Source of the DNA: Mycobacterium sp. GA-0227b
GTDB lineage: Bacteria; Actinomycetota; Actinomycetes; Mycobacteriales; Mycobacteriaceae
Reading direction: 5' to 3'
DNA: 64,000 nucleotides
Assembly: GCF_001499855.1 (NCBI RefSeq)
Contig: NZ_LQIK01000033.1
Location: 124,001-188,000 of the forward strand
The translations under genes and the position numbers were made by a program. Of this stretch, positions 50,729-58,432 are shown piece by piece; position 1 is the first letter of the stretch, and each line of letters starts with the position of its first letter. Below the pieces are notes generated by a model. That model ran no database searches, was not told the origin of the DNA, and saw only the letters and a program-made list of their open reading frames with translations.

Positions 50729-51454
50729 ATGCCGTCTCAGGGTCGGGCCCGGCAGGGAGCGGAGCTGATCGGCGCTGCGCCCAACGGCGCGCCCGGTTCT
50801 CAGACATTGGCCAGGGGCCTGGCCGCGCTGCAGCTGGTCGCCGGCTCGCGCACCGGGCTCACCGCTCAGCAGGTCGCCGACGACATCGGCGTGCACCGGA
50901 CCATCGCCTACCGGTTGTTGTCGACGCTGTCCCAGTTCCGGTTGGTGGCCAAGGGTGAGGACGGCCGCTACCGCTCGGCCGCGGCGCTGGCGGTGCTCGG
51001 GGCGTCGTTCGACAACAACGTGCGTCAGCTGAGCTTGGCCACCCTGCGGCGGCTGGCCGACGAACTCGCAAGCACGGTGTCGCTTCTCGTCGCCGAAGGT
51101 GATCAGCAGGTCGCGATCGCCGTCATCGTGCCGACGAACGTCTTCTACCAACTGTCATTTCACGAAGGGAGCCGCTACCCGCTGGACCGAGGTGCCGCCG
51201 GAATTGCGCTGCTGGCGAGCATGCCGCCGCGCCCAGGGGAACGCGATTTGGTTCCCCTGACCCGGGAGCGGGGTTGGGTGATCACCCACGGTGAGGTCGA
51301 GCCGAACACCTATGGCCTCGCAGTGCCCGTGCGTCGGCAGCCACCGGCGCCGCCGACCTGCATCAACCTCATCTCACACCGCGAGGACGTCGTGATGGAA
51401 GGCCGGGACGCGGTCGTCAAGGCGGCCAACGAATTAGCCGCGATCCTCAGCTAG
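50729..51454 (+). CDS. IclR-family transcriptional regulator
   Basis: This is a ~241-residue regulator. The winged helix-turn-helix is LTAQQVADDIGVHRTIAYRL, and the C-terminal effector domain contains TNVFYQLSFHEGSRYPLDRGAAG. ATG 50729 follows GAAGGGGG with good spacing, so it is preferred over the upstream GTG/ATG frame. It is divergent from the mhp-like operon and 28 bases from the KstD-like gene it precedes, so it may regulate either or both. IclR proteins commonly activate aromatic catabolic operons. Confidence 0.9.
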   Translation: MPSQGRARQGAELIGAAPNGAPGSQTLARGLAALQLVAGSRTGLTAQQVADDIGVHRTIAYRLLSTLSQFRLVAKGEDGRYRSAAALAVLGASFDNNVRQLSLATLRRLADELASTVSLLVAEGDQQVAIAVIVPTNVFYQLSFHEGSRYPLDRGAAGIALLASMPPRPGERDLVPLTRERGWVITHGEVEPNTYGLAVPVRRQPPAPPTCINLISHREDVVMEGRDAVVKAANELAAILS

Positions 51455-51482
51455 AGGGTCAGTGAGCCGGAAGGAGCAGCAC

Positions 51483-53087
51483 ATGACCGATTGGGACCAC
51501 GACGTCGACGTGGTCGTCCTCGGCAGCGGCGGAGCCGGTTTGACCTCGGCGCTCACCGCGGCGGCCAACGGCGCTTCGGTGGAGATCTACGAAAAGGCCG
51601 CGACCGTCGGCGGCACGACGGCGGTGTCGGGCGGCATCATCTGGATTCCCGCGCACGACCGGGCCGCCGACGGCGAACTGACCGTCGAGGCCGCGATGGC
51701 CTATCTGCGCGCGCAGTCACTGGGTTACATGGATGACGATCTCGTCGAGACTTTCGTGTGCACCGGACCCGAGATGCTCGATTTCGTTGAAGCGCACAGT
51801 GATCTGCGGTTCGAGGTCGCCGAGGGGTTCCCGGATTACAAACCCGAGCTGCCCGGCGGGCGACCGGCGGGCGGGCGCTCGCTCAACGCCAAGCCGTTCG
51901 ACCTCGGCAGGCTCGGCGAGTGGCGCGACCACATCACGTCGTTCCCGGCGGACTTCAGCAATGTCGGCATCGATGCGGAGACCCGCGCACGCATCCACGC
52001 CTCGGTGGACGACGAATCCGGTGACTACTGCGTCGCGGGCACCGCCCTGATCGCCGGATTGCTGAAGGGCCTGTTGGACCTCGGCATCGCGCCTCGGACC
52101 GGCGCGCGAGCCGTCGAGTTGCTCGCCGATCCGCTGGGCATCACCGGCGTGCGAATCTCACAGGACGGCAACGACTTCAACGTTCGCGCCCGTCGCGGCG
52201 TCGTCCTCGGTACCGGTGGATTCGAGTGGGACCGCAAGCTGGTCGAGGCTTATCTGCGGGGGCCGATGCGCGGGCCGGTCTCGCCGCCCAACAACACCGG
52301 CGACGGCCTGCGGATGGCGATGGCGCACGGCGCCGACCTGGCCAACATGGGCGAAGCCTGGTGGGTGCCGATCGTTCAACTGCAGGGCGATACGTTTCAG
52401 GGTCAGCCGCGCAGCCGAAGCGTGCGACTAGAACGCACCCGTCCGCGGAGCATCATCGTCAACCGGGCGGGCAAACGGTTCCTCAACGAGGCCGGCGAGT
52501 ACAACTCGATGGCGGGGCCGTTCCACTATCTCGACCCGCAGCACGGCTACGCCAACGATCCGGCGTGGATCGTGTTCGATTCGCTGCACCTGAAGAAGTA
52601 CGGCTTCCTCGGCGTCGACCCGGATGGCCCGGCGCCGGACTGGTTTTCGCCGTCGAAGGATCTGGCCGAACTGGGCGAGAAGACCGGTATCGACCCGGAC
52701 GGCCTGGCCCGCACGCTGGCTTCGTGGAACGACGGCGTCGCCCGGGAGACCGATCCCGACTTCGCCCGCGGTTCGAGCGCCTACGACGGCTACTGGGGCG
52801 ACGACAAGGCGCCGACTGCTGCAGCTCGGACGCTCGGCCCGATCGACACACCGCCGTACTACGCGGTGCCGGTGTCGATCGGTGCGATGGGGACCAAGGG
52901 TGGACCCCGCACCGACCGCGACGGCCGGGTGCTGCACGTCAACGGCTCGGCGATCCCGGGGTTGTTCGCCGCCGGCAACGCAATGGCGGGCGCGACGGGC
53001 AAGGCGTACGGCGGCGCCGGCGGAACCCTCGGCCCGGCAATGGTGTTCGGCTACCGCGCGGGGCTGGCCGTCTGCGCCCGGTCCTAG
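51483..53087 (+). CDS. KstD-like FAD-dependent oxidoreductase
   Basis: This is a 534-residue flavoprotein of the 3-ketosteroid dehydrogenase/fumarate reductase family. VVVLGSGGAGLTSALTAAAN is the FAD motif, AVSGGIIWIPAHD follows, and the C-terminal GKAYGGAGGTLGPAMVFGY holds a KstD-like Tyr/Gly pair. ATG 51483 lies six bases after AAGGAG. It is shorter than the paralogue at 45408 and codes in the opposite direction, under or beside the IclR gene. It may act on a different ring position or substrate isomer. Confidence 0.9.
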   Translation: MTDWDHDVDVVVLGSGGAGLTSALTAAANGASVEIYEKAATVGGTTAVSGGIIWIPAHDRAADGELTVEAAMAYLRAQSLGYMDDDLVETFVCTGPEMLDFVEAHSDLRFEVAEGFPDYKPELPGGRPAGGRSLNAKPFDLGRLGEWRDHITSFPADFSNVGIDAETRARIHASVDDESGDYCVAGTALIAGLLKGLLDLGIAPRTGARAVELLADPLGITGVRISQDGNDFNVRARRGVVLGTGGFEWDRKLVEAYLRGPMRGPVSPPNNTGDGLRMAMAHGADLANMGEAWWVPIVQLQGDTFQGQPRSRSVRLERTRPRSIIVNRAGKRFLNEAGEYNSMAGPFHYLDPQHGYANDPAWIVFDSLHLKKYGFLGVDPDGPAPDWFSPSKDLAELGEKTGIDPDGLARTLASWNDGVARETDPDFARGSSAYDGYWGDDKAPTAAARTLGPIDTPPYYAVPVSIGAMGTKGGPRTDRDGRVLHVNGSAIPGLFAAGNAMAGATGKAYGGAGGTLGPAMVFGYRAGLAVCARS

Positions 53088-53129
53088 CACGAGCAGGGGC
53101 CCACGACGAAGTCAGGGGACCGCAAAGCC

Positions 53130-53426
53130 CTAGCCGGCTACCGCGGAGCCGACGAAATAGCTGCCCAGTAGGCATGCTGCGACGAGCACAACCCAGCTGT
53201 CGGTGAGGCGGCACAGCCATACGGGGGCGTGGCGTACCTCCATGAACTCGCGGAAGATGATGCGTACCTTGATGAGCGCGATCGCGATCGCACTCACGGT
53301 GACCACTGTGCTGGCCTTGAGCGTGCCGTTCTGATCGACCGCCTCGTCCATCCAGACGTACACCAGCGTCAACAATGTGAGGATCGACCAGGCGATCAGC
53401 AGCCTCTTGTTGAATATGTTGCTCAC
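53130..53426 (-). CDS. Cytochrome c oxidase subunit IV-like membrane protein
   Basis: This is a 98-residue protein with three membrane helices at about residues 9-27, 40-57 and 75-95. The conserved FREFMEVRHAPVWLCR segment is typical of the prokaryotic COX subunit IV/NorF-like family. It is last of four membrane-protein genes on the minus strand. No subunit I or II gene is nearby, so it is not part of a complete oxidase locus. Confidence 0.85.
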   Translation of the reverse strand: MSNIFNKRLLIAWSILTLLTLVYVWMDEAVDQNGTLKASTVVTVSAIAIALIKVRIIFREFMEVRHAPVWLCRLTDSWVVLVAACLLGSYFVGSAVAG

Positions 53427-53430
53427 CCGG

Positions 53431-54027
53431 TCACCTCACGACGTAGAGCATTGCGAAGATCATGACCCACAGGAAATCGACTGTGTGCCAATACGTGGCA
53501 CCCGTTTCGACGAGCTGCTGGGATCGCCGGGCCGGACTGCGCAACTGATAGATGACCACACCCAACACGATGAAGCCGATCAACACGTGGATGCAGTGCA
53601 GTGATGTCAAGAAGTAGTAGTGCTGGAGGAACTCGTCGCTGGTGAATGTGTTACCGATGCGGATCTCCTGAACCCACTCCAGCACCTTGGAGGTCACGAA
53701 CAGCGCGCCGAAGCCTACCGTCACGAGCGCGTACGTCATCGCCGACCGGTACGCACCCTCCCGTGACGCGCGCACGCATCGGGCGATCGCCCACGAACTC
53801 GACAGCAACACAATGGTATTGAAGACCCCGATTCGAAGATCCAGGTCGGCTTGCGACTGCAGGAAAAGATCTTCGTTTTGAGTGCGCAAGGCCAGATAAA
53901 CCGAGAAGTACCCGGTGAACAGAAGCGCTTCGAACAGCACGAACAGCCACATGTCCGGCTGTCCCGGCACTGACCGTTTCGGCGTGGCCTCGAGTTGTTG
54001 CCGCTCGGCGCCAGTGAGATTGGTCAT
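53431..54027 (-). CDS. Cytochrome c oxidase subunit III-like (NorE-like) membrane protein
   Basis: This is a 198-residue protein with five predicted membrane helices and the COX III signatures MWLFVLFEALLFTGYFSVYL and GATYWHTVDFLWVMIF. Stand-alone COX III/NorE proteins accompany nitric-oxide reductases or membrane oxygenase-like complexes. Here the partners are a COX IV-like protein and two unknown paralogous membrane proteins. It overlaps the upstream membrane gene by four bases, and the COX IV-like gene follows after four bases. Confidence 0.88.
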   Translation of the reverse strand: MTNLTGAERQQLEATPKRSVPGQPDMWLFVLFEALLFTGYFSVYLALRTQNEDLFLQSQADLDLRIGVFNTIVLLSSSWAIARCVRASREGAYRSAMTYALVTVGFGALFVTSKVLEWVQEIRIGNTFTSDEFLQHYYFLTSLHCIHVLIGFIVLGVVIYQLRSPARRSQQLVETGATYWHTVDFLWVMIFAMLYVVR

Positions 54028-54863
54028 CGAACCGCCTCCACTGAAGCCGCCTGCGCGGCTTCACTTTTGCCCGGAAGATCTGGCAGCGGACCAGTGCCGA
54101 AATCCTCTCGTTCGATCATCTTTCGCAGCAGCATGATGAATGCGGCGGTGTAGGTGACGAACACGACCATGTTGATCCACCACGCGATCGCACCGTTCCA
54201 TGCGAACGCCCCGCGTTGAAAGATCCACGCCGGTGCGACGACGACTTCGGTCAGCGCGTTACACAACCCCAGATACGCGAACCACTTCGGGAACACGCCG
54301 TTCTTGTCGAGCAAGATCGCCACCAGCCACACCACGGAGCCGACCAGGAAGACCCCCATGGTGCCGCTGAACGACAAGAACGCGAAATCGTAGAGCCAGT
54401 AGATCAGTTCGGGATCGCGGTCCGGCCGCAGAGCCGCGACGGTCATTGCGATGGCCATCACCAGCATGCCGGGGAGCGCGCTCAACGAATACATGATCAG
54501 GTACGAATATCCAAAGACGCGGCTCACCGACATCCGTCGCATCGAGTACGCGAGAAGGGCGTTCATCGGCGCACACATGCCCGAGATGAGGAAGACGATG
54601 CCGAACCCGGTGAGGATGCCGTGGTGGCGGTCGTCGAACCACTGTACGACCAACGCCGTCTCCCAGTCCGGGCTCGGCGGCGGCTGCACACGGGTGACGA
54701 GGAAGAACAACACACCGTACAGTTGGTAGAAGACGACCATCACCCACCACGCGAACCACAACTCGCGCTTGGGATGGTTTCGAAAATTCCAGACGAAACG
54801 ACCCAGCCGTGAACCGTCGGGCGGCTCCGGCACAGTCACCGCTTCCGCTGCCGAAGTACTCAT
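54024..54863 (-). CDS. Unknown polytopic membrane protein
   Basis: This is a 279-residue protein of unknown function with about six or seven membrane helices. Notable are DDRHHGILTGFGIVFLISGM and LLDKNGVFPKWFAYLGLCN. It is similar in plan to the next protein upstream (54860-55567): both have an acidic (D/A)PEL region, a D-x-A-x-x-x-F helix and a VFP/VFR-W-A loop before an AP...W segment, so the two look like diverged tandem paralogues. The ATG overlaps the upstream stop (ATGA). It could form a membrane complex with the COX III/IV-like proteins. Confidence 0.8.
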   Translation of the reverse strand: MSTSAAEAVTVPEPPDGSRLGRFVWNFRNHPKRELWFAWWVMVVFYQLYGVLFFLVTRVQPPPSPDWETALVVQWFDDRHHGILTGFGIVFLISGMCAPMNALLAYSMRRMSVSRVFGYSYLIMYSLSALPGMLVMAIAMTVAALRPDRDPELIYWLYDFAFLSFSGTMGVFLVGSVVWLVAILLDKNGVFPKWFAYLGLCNALTEVVVAPAWIFQRGAFAWNGAIAWWINMVVFVTYTAAFIMLLRKMIEREDFGTGPLPDLPGKSEAAQAASVEAVR

Positions 54864-55567
54864 GCGGCGACCGCAGTCTCGGCCCGCTGGCGCCGGATGG
54901 TCTGGGTGAGAACAACTCCCATGACGACGATCCACGCCGCGATGGCGACGTTCTTTACCCAGAACGACAAGAAACCGTCCCAGGCGATCGGTCCGGTGAA
55001 CGTCACCGCGCCGAAAGCTGCCGGCGCCAGAGCGACCGCGACGAGCAGATTGAAGTGCGCCACCCACGGTCGGAACACCGGTTGGTCCTGGCGATCCCAG
55101 TAGATCGCCAGCGCCAGCACCAGGCACTGAGCGATGAGGTAAGGAACCAGCACTGTGAAGGTGACCCAGGCCAGATCGTTGAGCAACAGGGTGAGTTCCG
55201 GGGCGCGCTCGGGGCGGAACGAACCGAGCAGCCAGAACATGTTGGCGATGAGGAAAAGCGTCGGCGGTCCACCCGCGCAGGCGATCAGGCAGTAGGACAG
55301 AATCGGCGTGCGGTGCGCCATTCGGCGTACCTGCATCGCCAACAGGATGACGGTGGGGATCAACCCCACGCCGAACCAGTTGAACAAGATCATGCTGTAC
55401 CGGATCCGTGCGGTCTCGTCGCGGTAGAAGCCCGCAACCTCCTCCGCGGACATGGTCGGCGACATGGGATGCATGAAGCCGGGAAACAGGAAAAACGCTG
55501 ACACCCAGATGATTCCGATCACGGGCAATGCCCACAACATGAGCAACTCGCCATCAGTTCGTCTCAT
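54860..55567 (-). CDS. Unknown polytopic membrane protein, paralogue of its neighbour
   Basis: This is a 235-residue protein with about six membrane helices. Features are FPGFMHPMSPTMSAEEVAGF between helices one and two, PERAPELTLLLNDLAWV, and PVFRPWVAHFNLLVAV followed by GPIAWDGFLSFW. The ATG at 55567 (after GAGGG) is chosen rather than the upstream GTG/ATG in the control region. It is the first gene of the four-gene membrane operon. A doubled 20-base repeat lies between it and the divergent TetR gene, implying repression by that TetR. Function is unknown. Confidence 0.8.
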   Translation of the reverse strand: MRRTDGELLMLWALPVIGIIWVSAFFLFPGFMHPMSPTMSAEEVAGFYRDETARIRYSMILFNWFGVGLIPTVILLAMQVRRMAHRTPILSYCLIACAGGPPTLFLIANMFWLLGSFRPERAPELTLLLNDLAWVTFTVLVPYLIAQCLVLALAIYWDRQDQPVFRPWVAHFNLLVAVALAPAAFGAVTFTGPIAWDGFLSFWVKNVAIAAWIVVMGVVLTQTIRRQRAETAVAA

Positions 55568-55592
55568 CGTCGAACCCTCTTCGCGTAACGTT

Positions 55593-55635
55593 GGTAGCCG
55601 ATCGGCAACTTGCACGGTAGCCGATCGGCAACTTG
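55593..55635. promoter_or_regulatory. Doubled TetR operator
   Basis: GGTAGCCGATCGGCAACTTG occurs twice, at 55593-55612 and 55616-55635, with 23 bases from start to start. Each copy has the perfect 10-base palindrome GCCGATCGGC at its centre. Both lie in the 97-base gap between the membrane operon and the TetR gene, so one repressor could block both promoters cooperatively. Confidence 0.7.
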
Positions 55636-55664
55636 ACGGTCAATGCTCGTCTACCCTCGTCGCT

Positions 55665-56246
55665 GTGACCACTCGAGAACGCCACAAGTTCGGCGCGATC
55701 ACGAGAACCGCGGCTCAGACCCGTGTCCTCGACGCGGCGTTGAAACTGATCGCCGAGCACGGCGTCAGCGGAACCTCGCTGCAGATGATCGCCGACGAAT
55801 TGGGCGTGACCAAGGCTGCGGTGTACCGACAGTTCAAGACCAAGGACGAGATGGTCATCGCCATCACCGAGCGGGAGATGAGCCGGCTCGAGGATGCACT
55901 CGAAGCCGCCGAAGCCGAGGGGCACGGCCCGCGAGCGCGCGAGGTGTTGCTAGATCGGATGATCGACCAGGCCATCTCCCGGCGCGGTGTGGTCAGCGCA
56001 TTGCAGTTCGATCCCGTGATCATCCGGCTGCAGGCCGAGTATGAACCTTTTCAACGATTCATCGAACGCCTCTACGCGGCCCTGCTCGGTACCGAGGCCG
56101 GGGTGGAGGCGCGCTTGCACGCGGCGATGCTGTCGAGCGCGATCAGTGTTGCGGTGATGCATCCCCTGGTCGCCGATGTCGACGGCGAAACACTGCGCGG
56201 GCATCTGAAGGAAATGATGCGTCGAATGCTCGGGCTTGCCGACTAG
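55665..56246 (+). CDS. TetR-family regulator of the membrane operon
   Basis: This is a 193-residue regulator. The helix-turn-helix is in AALKLIAEHGVSGTSLQMIA followed by DELGVTKAAVYRQFKTKDEM, with a ligand domain including FDPVIIRLQAEYEPFQRF. GTG 55665 gives VTTRERHKFGAITRTAAQTR as N-terminus. The longer open frame crosses the operator repeats and is rejected. It is divergent from the membrane operon and downstream of the doubled operator, and so is probably the repressor of both. Confidence 0.88.
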   Translation: MTTRERHKFGAITRTAAQTRVLDAALKLIAEHGVSGTSLQMIADELGVTKAAVYRQFKTKDEMVIAITEREMSRLEDALEAAEAEGHGPRAREVLLDRMIDQAISRRGVVSALQFDPVIIRLQAEYEPFQRFIERLYAALLGTEAGVEARLHAAMLSSAISVAVMHPLVADVDGETLRGHLKEMMRRMLGLAD

Positions 56247-56255
56247 AGCGTCAGG

Positions 56256-56272
56256 ACTCGACTATGTCGAGT
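56256..56272. terminator. Compact bidirectional hairpin
   Basis: ACTCGAC TAT GTCGAGT is a perfect seven-base stem with a three-base loop. It fills the 28-base gap between the convergent TetR and MeaB genes and can end transcription from both sides. Confidence 0.55.
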
Positions 56273-56274
56273 GG

Positions 56275-57162
56275 TCAGCGCTCCGCACGCACGGAGAACA
56301 ACCGCTCGGCCGCGCTGTAGGCGTCGTCGCTGCCGGCGGCGACCGCGGCCGCCAGCCGGTCCAGCTCTGGATGAGTGCGCAGCAGGGTCTGCGCCAGTGA
56401 CAGGATCTGCGACCGAGCCCGCGCGGCGCGGCGTTGCGGGCTGTCACTGCGGACATGGGCCTCGATGGCCCCCACCAACTCGGCGACCCCTTCGCCCTGG
56501 GCGGCAACGAGTTTCAGGATCGGCGCCGCGGTCTCCGCGCGCAGGTCGCGCACGGTCTGGTCGGCGCCGTCGCGGTCGGCCTTGTTGACCACGACGATGT
56601 CGGCGACCTCCAGCAGACCCGCTTTGGCGGCCTGCACGGCGTCGCCGGCGCCGGGATTGAGGATGACGATGGTCGGGTCGGCGACCGCCGCGATCTCGAT
56701 CTCGGACTGCCCGACCCCGACGGTCTCCAGCACCACCAGCCCGTAGGACAGCGCGGCGAGCACCCGGATCGCCGCGGGAACCGCCGCGGCGAGCCCACCG
56801 AGATGCCCCCGCGCCGCCACGGACCGGATCAGCACCTCGGGATCGTTGATATGGGCGGCCATCCGGATCCGGTCACCGAGCAGCGCTCCGCCGCTATAGG
56901 GCGACGACGGGTCGACCGCCAGCACCGCGACCCGCTCGCCGCGCTCCCGATATGCCCCGACCAGGGTGCCGACAGTCGTCGACTTCCCCGCCCCCGGCGG
57001 CCCTGTCACACCGACGACACGGGGCGCGCGAACGGCCCCGAGCGCGTCGAGAACCTCGCTGCGCCGCGGACTTTCGACAAGGCTGAGCAGCCGGCCGGCC
57101 GCCCGCGCCGAACCGTTGCGCGCCGCGTCGAGGAGTTCCGCGACATTGTCTGAGCTGGTCAT
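56275..57162 (-). CDS. MeaB/ArgK-type P-loop GTPase (mutase chaperone)
   Basis: This is a 295-residue G3E-family GTPase. The Walker A motif is GPPGAGKST (residues 54-62), Walker B/switch is LAVDPSSP and ETVGVGQSE, and the base-recognition motif is VNKADRDG. MeaB proteins load and protect adenosylcobalamin in methylmalonyl-CoA-type mutases. No mutase gene is in the window, so it either serves a distant mutase or is a second copy dedicated to another CoA mutase. It lies downstream of a thiolase gene, separated by 48 bases. Confidence 0.9.
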   Translation of the reverse strand: MTSSDNVAELLDAARNGSARAAGRLLSLVESPRRSEVLDALGAVRAPRVVGVTGPPGAGKSTTVGTLVGAYRERGERVAVLAVDPSSPYSGGALLGDRIRMAAHINDPEVLIRSVAARGHLGGLAAAVPAAIRVLAALSYGLVVLETVGVGQSEIEIAAVADPTIVILNPGAGDAVQAAKAGLLEVADIVVVNKADRDGADQTVRDLRAETAAPILKLVAAQGEGVAELVGAIEAHVRSDSPQRRAARARSQILSLAQTLLRTHPELDRLAAAVAAGSDDAYSAAERLFSVRAER

Positions 57163-57210
57163 CGATTCCGCAGTCTACGGATGGCGGGCCCGACGTCGCC
57201 GCCGGGCGGC

Positions 57211-58356
57211 TCAGCCGACCTCGATGACCGTGGCCGATCCCATGCCGCCGCCCGCACACATCGCGGCCACGCCGATACCGCCTCCGCGCCTTCGGAGTTC
57301 GTGCACGAGCGTGACGAGCATCCGAGCGCCGGTGGCCGCCACCGGATGGCCCAGTGAGCATCCACTCCCACTCACGTTGACACGGCCTGGGTCGATGTCG
57401 AGAAGCTTGATCGTCGCCACGCACATCGAGGCGAACGCTTCGTTGATCTCGAACAGGTCGACGTCGGCAAGTGAGAGCCGTGCCCGATTGAGCGCCTTCG
57501 GAATCGCCTCGACGGGAGCCAGGCCGGTCGACGCGGGGTCCACGCCCACCGAAGCCCACGAGCGGATGGTCGCCAGTGCGGGCAACCCGAGGCGGTCACT
57601 GGCGATACCGAGGATCGCGGCTCCGTCGTTGGCGCCGCACGCATTTCCGGCGGTGATCGAGAATCCCTCGATTTCGGGATGCAGCGGTTTGAGGGCCGCC
57701 AACTTCTCGATGGTGGTGTCTCGGCGCGGATGCTCGTCGACGTCGAACAGCCCGTGCGGCGTGTCGATCGGCACGATCTCGTGCTTGAAGCGGCCTTCGT
57801 CGATGGCCTGGATCGCCTTGCGGTGTGACCCCAGCGCCCACTCGTCCATCTCCTCGCGCGAGATCCCGGCCTTGACGGCGGCGTTCCAGCCGACGGTGAT
57901 CGACATGTCCATGTTCGGGGCGTCGGGCCGGTCGGGATGCCTGGGCGGGAACCAGTCGACCAGCTCGGCATCCTTGTCGCTACCGGCGCGGCGCTTGAAC
58001 CGGGGCGACGTCGACGCGGAGTTCACGCCGCCGGCGAGGATCACCTGGTCCATGCCGGCGCGGATGCTCGCCGCCGCGCCCTGCACAGCTGCCTGTCCCG
58101 CGGCGCAGTGCCGGTTCATGGCGAGACCGGGCACCGAGGTCAGGCCCGCGGTGAGCGCCGCATGTCGTGCGACAACTCCGCCTCCGTAGAGGCCCTCGCC
58201 GAGCACCACGTCGTCGACCGGATGCGAGTCGAGGTCCCCGACCGCCGCTCCGATGACGTGTTCGGCCAACTGATAGGCGTCGGTGTCGCGCAGCGAGCCC
58301 TTCATCGCGGTGCCGATGGGGGTGCGAAGCGCAGAAACGATCACGGCTTCAGGCAT
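57211..58356 (-). CDS. Acetyl-CoA acyltransferase (thiolase)
   Basis: This is a 381-residue thiolase. The nucleophile is in MNRHCAAGQAAVQ, the histidine in GSGCSLGHPVAATGARM and the second cysteine in CAGGGMGSAT. VIVSALRTPIGTAMKGSLRD is the start. It is divergent from an SDR gene across a 76-base region that carries a copy of the shared palindrome, so it is probably part of the regulon. It would release acetyl- or propionyl-CoA in the last step of beta-oxidation of the pathway's acyl-CoA. Confidence 0.92.
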   Translation of the reverse strand: MPEAVIVSALRTPIGTAMKGSLRDTDAYQLAEHVIGAAVGDLDSHPVDDVVLGEGLYGGGVVARHAALTAGLTSVPGLAMNRHCAAGQAAVQGAAASIRAGMDQVILAGGVNSASTSPRFKRRAGSDKDAELVDWFPPRHPDRPDAPNMDMSITVGWNAAVKAGISREEMDEWALGSHRKAIQAIDEGRFKHEIVPIDTPHGLFDVDEHPRRDTTIEKLAALKPLHPEIEGFSITAGNACGANDGAAILGIASDRLGLPALATIRSWASVGVDPASTGLAPVEAIPKALNRARLSLADVDLFEINEAFASMCVATIKLLDIDPGRVNVSGSGCSLGHPVAATGARMLVTLVHELRRRGGGIGVAAMCAGGGMGSATVIEVG

Positions 58357-58379
58357 AGGTGTCTCCGTCTCGACCGGTA

Positions 58380-58396
58380 TGAGAATGCTATTCTCT
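58380..58396. promoter_or_regulatory. Palindromic operator between thiolase and SDR
   Basis: TGAGAA TGCTA TTCTCT has five of six arm pairs, and the inner bases (GAGAAT GCT ATTCTC) are perfectly symmetrical. It lies 24 bases from the thiolase start and 37 bases from the SDR start, so one bound repressor could close both promoters. Confidence 0.7.
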
Positions 58397-58432
58397 CAGG
58401 CTGAGAGTGCCAGTTGCAAGAAGGGGAACCAT

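Noticed and set aside
53088..53129. Possible terminator between the KstD-like and COX IV-like genes
   Set aside because: Only short, imperfect complementarity was found in the 42-base gap.
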